A DNA stretch of 64,000 nt, from NCBI GenBank assembly GCA_965204525.1, contig OZ241994.1, positions 806,001-870,000 on the forward strand, given 5' to 3'. Position 1 is the stretch's first letter; each line of letters starts with the position of its first letter. The translations under genes were made by a program, and so were the position numbers. Below are positions 57,930-64,000 of the stretch, piece by piece. This DNA comes from Bin5 sp965204525 (lineage in GTDB: Bacteria; Chloroflexota; Anaerolineae; Caldilineales; Caldilineaceae). The notes under the pieces are model-generated. The model was given only the letters and a program-made list of their open reading frames with translations, was not told the origin of the DNA and did not search any database.

Positions 57930-58751
57930 TCACCAGCGGATGTGGCTCTGAACGGGCCCAATGTGCTGGTCGGAGCGTTCCGAGATCGGCCAGCTCCGCC
58001 ACTCCTCGACGACCGCGATAAGCCCACCAACTGCTGCCTCAAAAATGACCTTTCCCTTCTCAGCTGTTGCAAGCGTCGGGTCTCCGTGAACACCCAAGCG
58101 GGTCCATCGGCCCCAGAAGTCGTTGAACCGGACCGGGTTGGTATAGACGCTGTCGGAGCTGACAAACTGGCCGCGAACATCATCGTCGGCTTCGGCCTTG
58201 TCCATCTGCACGCGCTCAGGAGCCAGGTGAAGGTAGAGCGAAGTCTCGAACTCATCCGCGTGCGCCATCACTTCCGTCTCCTTGACAGAGTTAAAGGCTT
58301 CCATCGCCAGCCCGAAGTACCCCAGGGCGCCGCACAGGGAGTCGGTTTCAAGCACCGTTTTCCGGGCGACAAGATCGATCAAGGGCGTGTTTGAGCCGTG
58401 TCCGTTTACCAGGAGAATCTTTTCAAAGCCATGATAGGCGACGCTCTTAGTAATGTTAAGGCAAAAGGCGATGAAAACTTCCGGTTCGATATGGATTGTA
58501 CCGGGAAAGTCAATATGGTGGAGATTCAATCCATAGGAGATTGGCGGCAAGACCAGTAACGAATCCGGCGCGCGGCGCCCTGCCTCCAGGCAAACCGATT
58601 CGCACAAAAAGACGTCAACGTCCAGTGGGAGGTGGCGGCCGTGCTGCTCAGTCGATGCTACCGGGAGCAAGACGACTTTCTGAGCCGCGATGGCATCGTT
58701 CATTTCCGCCCAAGTCAGACGATTGTAGCGGTATTCGGTTTGGGGATCCAT
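57930..58751 (-). CDS. Creatininase family amidohydrolase
   Basis: A 273-residue metal-dependent hydrolase. The ATG at 58751 (MDPQTEYRYNRLTWAEMNDA) matches the family N-terminus. Motifs: LPVASTEQHGRHLPLDVD (metal-binding Glu, His and Asp), HHIDFPGTIH, LLVNGHGSN and AHADEFETSLYL. Family members hydrolyse creatinine, formamides or peptide-cofactor precursors; the substrate here is unknown. Next to the epimerase gene on the same strand. Confidence 0.9.
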   Translation of the reverse strand: MDPQTEYRYNRLTWAEMNDAIAAQKVVLLPVASTEQHGRHLPLDVDVFLCESVCLEAGRRAPDSLLVLPPISYGLNLHHIDFPGTIHIEPEVFIAFCLNITKSVAYHGFEKILLVNGHGSNTPLIDLVARKTVLETDSLCGALGYFGLAMEAFNSVKETEVMAHADEFETSLYLHLAPERVQMDKAEADDDVRGQFVSSDSVYTNPVRFNDFWGRWTRLGVHGDPTLATAEKGKVIFEAAVGGLIAVVEEWRSWPISERSDQHIGPVQSHIRW

Positions 58752-58892
58752 TGGTCTGCCTTCTCTAGTGTGTGCTAGTCCCATTTCCGGTATCCAATCT
58801 GAGTCCTCTGACATTTTTCCGGTAATTTAGCGCGAACTGGTACGGACATTTCGGTCCGCCGTAGAGGGATATTCTCTGAGACACTTGCAGGA

Positions 58893-59648
58893 TCAACGAA
58901 AGGCTTCGGCCTCGTCGTTCGGTTCGAAGCCTACAACCTCGCGGGCGTGAGAAATGTCCCGGTAGCCCCATTTGTTCCTGGAGAGGGCGTAGAAGATATC
59001 AAATCTGAGCTCCGACGGAGCGACGATGCATCGCTCCACCATCTGACTGATATCTCTCTGGCTGCACCAAACTGAGAACTGACGGGAATCGGTCGGCCGG
59101 TCCTCTTGGTTGACAAGCCCAATTCGCAGGCAGATAATGGAAAGTTCTGAACTATCCGTAAACTGCCTGGCCAGCGCCTCACCCCATACCTTAGTTGCCC
59201 CATATACACCTGTGGGGCGGACAGGAGTCTCATGCGTGATCATCGGCCAGGGGTGCTGGACATTCTCGTAGTCGCCATTCACGAGCGCACGATATGGTTG
59301 CACCTGTTCCCATCCGGATATCGTCGAACCGCTGCTGGCGAAAACTACCCTGGAAATACGCGCTCTGCGTGCTGCTTCAAAGACATTGTAGGCCCCAATC
59401 AGGTTGGGATCGCGAACGCGCTCCCAGGGATCGCGGCCACGGGCCGAAGCGGCGAGATGCACGACGGCATCCTGACCTTCGAAGGCCGGGAGGATTGAAT
59501 CGAAATCAGCGATGTCCGCTTGTACTGTGCGCACGCCAGGTACGAGACTGCGGTTGAGAGCGGTCAAGTCGTAGCGGCCTTCCAGACGTTGGCGGACTGC
59601 GCCGCCGATCAGGCCGCTCATGCCCGTCACCAGAATTCGTTGTGTCAT
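58893..59648 (-). CDS. NAD-dependent epimerase/dehydratase (uronate dehydrogenase-like)
   Basis: A 251-residue extended SDR. Cofactor motif VTGMSGLIGGAVRQRL, VHLAASARG, FASSGST and YGATK (catalytic Tyr and Lys). Size and VVFASSGST...YGATKVWGE pattern resemble hexuronate dehydrogenases. This specificity is an inference. Upstream of the creatininase gene by about 140 bases. Confidence 0.87.
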   Translation of the reverse strand: MTQRILVTGMSGLIGGAVRQRLEGRYDLTALNRSLVPGVRTVQADIADFDSILPAFEGQDAVVHLAASARGRDPWERVRDPNLIGAYNVFEAARRARISRVVFASSGSTISGWEQVQPYRALVNGDYENVQHPWPMITHETPVRPTGVYGATKVWGEALARQFTDSSELSIICLRIGLVNQEDRPTDSRQFSVWCSQRDISQMVERCIVAPSELRFDIFYALSRNKWGYRDISHAREVVGFEPNDEAEAFR

Positions 59649-59783
59649 CTGATAGCTCCTGGCAGAGGCTTGTGGGAGGCGTTCGACCGAACTTCAGCGC
59701 GAACAAGGGACTGTCTCTTATTCCCTGCAAAGAGAGGGACGTCAAAGTTGAGAGACTGAGTGGAGGCTCAAGACCGCTAAGAC

Positions 59784-60488
59784 TCAGCCTTCGTTGAGCA
59801 ATATGCGGCCGCAGGAGGGACAGCTGAGCAGGTCATCACTGTATCGAATTTTGTTTAGAATTCCGACTGCGACTTGCGTATGGCAGGCTCCACAGATCTC
59901 GTCTTCCAACAGGGCGACGGCCACGCCATTCTTCCTGCGACGCAAATGTTCGTACATTTCCAGGTTTTCTTCAGAGAGTATATCCGCCACTTGCTCGCGC
60001 GCCTTTTTCAAGTAGATGTACTCTTTTTTGCGTTGATCGATCTCTGACTCAAAGGCAGTCTTTCGATTCGTCCACTCTTGGTCAATTTCCAAAAGATTGG
60101 CCTGCTTTTTCTCCAAAGTCGACTGAAGAGAGTCGACCATGACCAGGCGCTCGACGCTCCGATTCTCCAGGTCCGTCCTGTGTTCTTTCATGGCGTCAAT
60201 ACTGGATTGCAAGGCCTCAAGTTCTCTTGGATTCTGCAGTTCGCCGCTCATCAGGTTCGTTTCGGATTCACGTATCTTTTCGGTCAGTGAACGTGATTCG
60301 AGTTCAAGGTCTTGCTGTTCCGAGCGTGTGCCCTGGAGTTCCTCACCGATAGAGTCGACTTCCTCGCGAAGCGCCTCCAGTTCCGTCGATCCTTCCACTG
60401 CTCTACTGAGAAGGAGAATCCTCCGCCGAACTTTGTCGTACAGTGAATCGATTTCGTGCATCTTGAGCAATGCAGCTTTTGCGTTCAC
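59784..60488 (-). CDS. Coiled-coil protein with C-terminal zinc ribbon
   Basis: About 234 residues from a GTG at 60488 (VNAKAALLKMHEIDSLYDKVRRR); the frame is open to 60632 but the extension looks non-coding. A long antiparallel coiled coil (NPRELEALQSSIDAMKEH is the family core) is followed by a C4 zinc ribbon, CGACHTQV and CPSCGRIL. Family zf-RING_7 (CT398-like); members are thought to act near RNA polymerase or type III secretion chaperones, function open. Common near pth/mfd-type housekeeping genes. Confidence 0.88.
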   Translation of the reverse strand: MNAKAALLKMHEIDSLYDKVRRRILLLSRAVEGSTELEALREEVDSIGEELQGTRSEQQDLELESRSLTEKIRESETNLMSGELQNPRELEALQSSIDAMKEHRTDLENRSVERLVMVDSLQSTLEKKQANLLEIDQEWTNRKTAFESEIDQRKKEYIYLKKAREQVADILSEENLEMYEHLRRRKNGVAVALLEDEICGACHTQVAVGILNKIRYSDDLLSCPSCGRILLNEG

Positions 60489-60632
60489 GTTTTTCCCCAC
60501 TAAGGTTTCAATTTTCTCGTGTGCGCCGCCGACAATGTAGCTGACAGCCGGTCGGTTTCGTGCCGGAGGAGCGAGAGGCCGGCTTGGTTGTCTGCGGTGA
60601 AATTTACACCTTGCAGAAGCATCCTGGCACAT

Positions 60633-61138
60633 ACAATGCTACGGATCGGAGGGCAATCCAGCATACAGCCGATTGCGACGAAGATTTGCCGCGCGGCTTA
60701 CCTTTTTCAGTCAGGTTGCTAAATGCTTGTGCAAGACGGTCTGGCAAATGCAGGAGACCATTCGACTTAACCTATCTTATCACTCCTTTACATTTCGAAG
60801 CAAAAGGCTGTCAAGGATTGGTCGCGATGCACTGATCGGTTTGGACTCCCTCAGAAAGGAGTTTTGGTTTCACCCTGCTCCCAAGGGGGATTTCGAGAGT
60901 GTCGAATGCAGGGGCTCGACTGAGACTCTTTAATGCAGTCTCACCTGTTCGGAAAAGACTTTAACCTGACCGACAGGCCTGGGCGGCCCCCGGAATAGAT
61001 GACAATGACTCAGCCCGGAAGGAAATTGCCTTTCTTGGCAACATCCGTAACAATAGGAGATACGAAGAGGTAACGCAGGATTTGGTCACCTCCGGTTGGT
61101 CGAATTTTGCTGGCGGCTCCGTAGGAGAGTTTGCGCTC
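60633..61138. other. Intergenic stretch, no gene seen
   Basis: Frames here are short and uncharacteristic. The stretch separates the divergent zinc-ribbon gene from the pilin gene and probably carries both promoters. No RNA gene recognised. Confidence 0.4.
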
Positions 61139-61366
61139 ATGTCGATGTTCAGATCTTCGCCAGGTCGTGGTGGCCAGAGTTTCGTAGAGTACGCGTTGCT
61201 CTTGATCCTGGTTTCAATAGTCCTGCTGTCGATCCTGCTGATTCTGGGAAATGATCTGCGTACCTTCATCAATGACGTACTCCAACGCTGGTTCCCGGCA
61301 ACAGAAGAGTCGTTTTTTGAATCACCATTGAGACTCGTCTGGCTCGTGTCACTTGCCGGCCGCTGA
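61139..61366 (+). CDS. Flp-type pilin-like peptide
   Basis: A 75-residue protein from the ATG at 61139 with AGGAG upstream. A short basic leader ends GRGG before QSFVEYALLLILVSIVLL, matching the prepilin motif with Glu at +5 and a hydrophobic helix, as in Flp/Fap pilins. It would be processed by a TadV-type peptidase. No other tad genes are in the window, so it is a solitary copy. The end overlaps the next frame. Confidence 0.75.
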   Translation: MSMFRSSPGRGGQSFVEYALLLILVSIVLLSILLILGNDLRTFINDVLQRWFPATEESFFESPLRLVWLVSLAGR

Positions 61367-62117
61367 GTGTGATCATTGCAATCAGGCCATCCTCGAATTG
61401 CTTCAGAGATTCGGTTCCTACCTGCTCGACCTGGTTTTCCCTCCCCGTTGCGTAAACTGCATGCGAAGCGGCCAGTGGTTCTGCGACTCTTGTGCGCAGC
61501 GGGTGCGGCCGGCTCCGTCGAGGCAAGTATGCCAACGATGTGGCATTGAGTTGCCAGGAGATGTGGAAGGTCTCGGGGCTCCTTGCCCCGGATGCCGGGA
61601 TGCACTGGGCTGTGTGGGCGTGGCGGCACTACACGAAGGGCCGCTTCAGCCAGCAATCCATGCTCTCAAATATGACGGCAGGTTGGAGTTGGCTCCAATC
61701 CTGACACGCTATTTGAGAGCCTTGATCGCGGCGGACCCCTGGCCTGCCATACTGCGAAGGGTGGATGGAATTGTCCCTGTCCCACTGCACAAAGACAGGC
61801 TGCTGGAAAGAGGATACAATCAGGCCGCATTGCTGGCAACAGGTCTTACGGTTGGATTGTGTACGCCCGTGTTGGATAGCGCTATCGAGCGGTTCCGGGC
61901 AACAAAATCCCAAGTTGGTCTGACAGCTCTTGAACGGGCCGATAATGTAGTGGGGAAATTCAAGGCGAACCCCAGGCTGGTGACTGGGAGGAGGCTGCTG
62001 CTTGTGGACGATGTCTTTACGACGGGCGCGACGATGCGAGAGTGCGCAGTCGCCTTGCGCAGGGCGGGCGCTAGCGCTGTCTACGGACTTGCACTGGCGA
62101 GACCCGCCAAGAGGTAG
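61353..62117 (+). CDS. comF: ComF-family phosphoribosyltransferase
   Basis: About 254 residues from a TTG at 61353, or shorter. N-terminal zinc-finger cysteines CVNC, CDSC, CQRC and CPGC precede a type I phosphoribosyltransferase domain with the PRPP loop LLLVDDVFTTGATM and VPVPLHKDRLLERGYNQA. ComF proteins are needed for DNA uptake in competent bacteria. The first codons overlap the pilin gene, which may couple translation. Confidence 0.92.
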   Translation: MPAAECDHCNQAILELLQRFGSYLLDLVFPPRCVNCMRSGQWFCDSCAQRVRPAPSRQVCQRCGIELPGDVEGLGAPCPGCRDALGCVGVAALHEGPLQPAIHALKYDGRLELAPILTRYLRALIAADPWPAILRRVDGIVPVPLHKDRLLERGYNQAALLATGLTVGLCTPVLDSAIERFRATKSQVGLTALERADNVVGKFKANPRLVTGRRLLLVDDVFTTGATMRECAVALRRAGASAVYGLALARPAKR

Positions 62118-62239
62118 CTTGCGCCGGTCCTTCAAGAAGTGAGGGAGTCGGTTGTGTTGCCCGCGGAGACAGCTGCGTTTTCCCCAACGGCCGAAACTCT
62201 GCCATGAAGATCGAATGAAAATGAAGGGAGATATGAAGT

Positions 62240-62791
62240 ATGAATCTGACGGTCCACGGAAGAAACGTTGCAATATCTGACCGAGTTCAGGACTATGTTG
62301 ACAAAAAGGTGGGCAGGTTGGACAAGTATCTGCCGCGGATAAGGGAGGCCAGGGTTGAGTTGGTCCGTAGAGAAACACGGGCAGCAGCGGACAGGTACAC
62401 AGCCCAGTTGACAATATGGACCAGTGGACAGATTTTGCGTGCAGAGGAGTCTAGCGAAGATCTGTTCGCTTCCGTCGATGCCATTGTCGACAAGATGTAT
62501 CGCCAGATAGAACGATACAAAGGGCGGCGCTTCAAGAGCAAGAGACGCGATGCGGCCGCCGCGGCAGCGGCCGTCGAAGTGTCGGCAACGCAGTTGCCCG
62601 ATGATTCGCTGAGAATTGTACGTACCAAACAGTTTGTCGCCGAGCCGATGCTTCCTGAGGAGGCCGTAGAACAGATGGAGCTTCTCGGCCACGACTTTTT
62701 CGTCTTTTACAATGTCGACACGCGTTCTCTGAACATCGTCTATGGCCGCAGAGACGGCAACTACGGACTCCTTCAGCCTCGGGTAAACTAG
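62240..62791 (+). CDS. hpf: Ribosome hibernation promoting factor, long form
   Basis: A 183-residue ribosome-associated protein. The N-terminal HPF/RaiA domain (MNLTVHGRNVAISDRVQDYVDKKVGRLDKYL) binds the decoding centre. A basic, Ala-rich linker (KSKRRDAAAAAAAVEV) connects to the C-terminal dimerisation domain (EEAVEQMELLGHDFFVFYN, YGRRDGNYGLLQP). The long form makes 100S dimers in resting cells. GGGAGATATG upstream supports the start. Confidence 0.96.
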   Translation: MNLTVHGRNVAISDRVQDYVDKKVGRLDKYLPRIREARVELVRRETRAAADRYTAQLTIWTSGQILRAEESSEDLFASVDAIVDKMYRQIERYKGRRFKSKRRDAAAAAAAVEVSATQLPDDSLRIVRTKQFVAEPMLPEEAVEQMELLGHDFFVFYNVDTRSLNIVYGRRDGNYGLLQPRVN

Positions 62792-62965
62792 GAAAATTGT
62801 CCTGAACTGGATGAAGTCGATATGCGAACGCGTCGTTTCACTCCAGTCGTACCGGCGCCTGTAAAGTCCAGCCGATGTAGGCCGATTCCGGATAGTCTTG
62901 TTGAACGGGCACTGGTTTCAAGAAGATTTGGGCCCACTGAGTGCACGACTTTCGGTTAATGGAGA

Positions 62966-62996
62966 GCGCGCTTCAAAAAGGGGCGCGCCTTTTTTT
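62966..62996 (+). terminator. Rho-independent terminator before the glycosyltransferase gene
   Basis: GCGCGC at 62966-62971 pairs with GCGCGC at 62983-62988 across an 11-base loop and is followed by a run of seven T (62990-62996). It would end transcription from hpf. Confidence 0.75.
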
Positions 62997-63029
62997 GCCC
63001 ATCGGATGTTGCAGAGCCCTGGTTGACAG

Positions 63030-64000
63030 ATGGATAAACACGGACTGATGCGAGTATCCGTCGTAGCTACAGTGTACAACGAAGGGAACAGCATCAAGAC
63101 GTTGATGGATTCCCTGCAGAACCAGACTCGCCAGCCTGATGAGATAGTCATATGCGATGGCGGCAGTCGAGACGATACCGTGGCTATCCTGAACGAATTT
63201 TTAGGGGAAGTGCCTGGGTTGCGGATTCTCCTCGAAAAGGGCGCCAACATCAGCCAAGGGCGTAATCGCGCAATCAGTGAGGCAGCCGGACCGATCATTG
63301 CCTGCACAGATGCCGGCGTACGGTTGGACCCCTACTGGTTGGAACAGCTGATGGCGCCGTTTGAGGCAGGAACTGCATCCGAAGAGCGCAGTGTTGAGGC
63401 GGCGGCCGGATTCTTCGTGCCGGACGTTTCAGGTCCTTTTCAAGCCGCGATGGGAGCGACAGTTTTGCCCCGGGAGGAGGAGATAGCGCCTGAACGTTTC
63501 TTGCCCAGTAGCCGGTCAATCGCATTTTCCAAGGCGTTGTGGCGAAGGGTGGGCGGCTATCCCGAGTGGCTCGATTACTGTGAAGACCTGGTCTTCGATC
63601 TGCGCATCAAAGTTGCAGAAGAGGAACCCGCGTTTGCCTGGGCGCCGCGGGCTGTCGCTTACTTTCGTCCCCGCACTGATTTGAAGTCATTTGGGCAGCA
63701 GTACTACCGTTACGCAAGAGGAGATGGAAAGGCAGACCTGTGGCGAATGCGGCATGCTATCCGCTACGCTACCTATCTACTCTTGATCCCTGCACTCCTG
63801 GGCCACGCGCTGTGGGGACAGGAGGCGCGATGGTTGGGGTGGCTTGGTCTGATTGGCGGGGGAATCGTCAATTGTGCCCGGCCCTGGCGTCGCTTGCGGC
63901 TGTTGGCGAGAGACCTTCCACTCTTTGCACAAATGCAGGCTGCTCTCTTCGTGCCGTCAATTCGGCTGGTAGGCGACTTGGCGAAGATGGCAGGTTATCC
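63030..64000 (+). CDS. Family 2 glycosyltransferase (partial at window edge)
   Basis: Begins MDKHGLMRVSVVATVYNEGN at 63030 and is open to the window end (323 codons). GT-A fold features: VVATVYNEG, IVICDGGSRDDT (nucleotide-sugar Asp), CTDAGVRLDPYWLE as the DxD-like region, and DYCEDLVFDLRI near 190. Hydrophobic segments follow (AIRYATYLLLIPALLGHALW, WLGLIGGGIVNC). It probably builds a cell-envelope polysaccharide. Confidence 0.9.
   Translation, partial: MDKHGLMRVSVVATVYNEGNSIKTLMDSLQNQTRQPDEIVICDGGSRDDTVAILNEFLGEVPGLRILLEKGANISQGRNRAISEAAGPIIACTDAGVRLDPYWLEQLMAPFEAGTASEERSVEAAAGFFVPDVSGPFQAAMGATVLPREEEIAPERFLPSSRSIAFSKALWRRVGGYPEWLDYCEDLVFDLRIKVAEEEPAFAWAPRAVAYFRPRTDLKSFGQQYYRYARGDGKADLWRMRHAIRYATYLLLIPALLGHALWGQEARWLGWLGLIGGGIVNCARPWRRLRLLARDLPLFAQMQAALFVPSIRLVGDLAKMAGY

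Overview
This looks like a chromosomal window of a moderately GC-rich bacterium, most likely a Chloroflexota member (Caldilineales/Anaerolineae-like). That placement is an inference. It rests on a bacterial mevalonate gene pair (class II HMG-CoA reductase and HMG-CoA synthase), Pro/Thr linkers of the TPTPTP type in exported proteins, LysM-L,D-transpeptidases, a long HPF and the general gene mix. No rRNA or tRNA gene was seen.

Layout. 1-2.4 kb: two hydrophobic proteins, the second a NuoN/MrpD-like antiporter subunit. 2.6-5.1 kb: HMG-CoA reductase and HMG-CoA synthase. 5.4-12.7 kb (minus strand): mfd, pth, a LysM-L,D-transpeptidase and a Yip1-like membrane protein. 13.28-23.80 kb: a type I-E CRISPR array of 173 apparently identical 28-nt repeats. 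23.84-33.46 kb (minus strand): the complete cas operon cas3, cas8e, cse2, cas7e, cas5e, cas6e, cas1, cas2, with cas2 beside the leader end of the array. 33.9-36.6 kb: an IS5-type element, IS debris and a membrane protein. 36.9-47.0 kb: a paralogous family of exported proteins built from one repeated domain, with a two-component system embedded in it. 47.0-51.7 kb: IS982, IS5 and IS630 debris around a lytic transglycosylase. 51.7-54.5 kb: an exported anchored protein, a DsbB-cytochrome c fusion and a DsbA-like protein. 54.7-64 kb: mixed metabolic and housekeeping genes (SDR, lactonase-like, 2-hydroxyacid dehydrogenase, creatininase, epimerase, Zn-ribbon coiled coil, Flp pilin, ComF, HPF, GT2).

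The most notable signal is in the cas3-cas8e intergenic region. Two degenerate CRISPR repeats on the + strand (30542-30618) enclose a short guide. Its 20 nt match 17 of 20 positions of a site at 30455-30474, just upstream of the cas8e transcription unit and beside an AAC trinucleotide in the PAM position. Only the parts needed for a mature crRNA are kept: the 5' handle from the first repeat and the Cas6e hairpin from the second. This predicts a Cascade-bound, non-adaptive RNA that represses the cas operon, comparable to CreR/CreA RNAs. A second orphan repeat lies between cas6e and cas1 (25091-25118) with a preserved, even strengthened, stem. It could let Cas6e cut its own mRNA and separate interference from adaptation genes. 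Together the array, Cascade genes, mini-CRISPR and orphan hairpin suggest a self-regulated type I-E locus.
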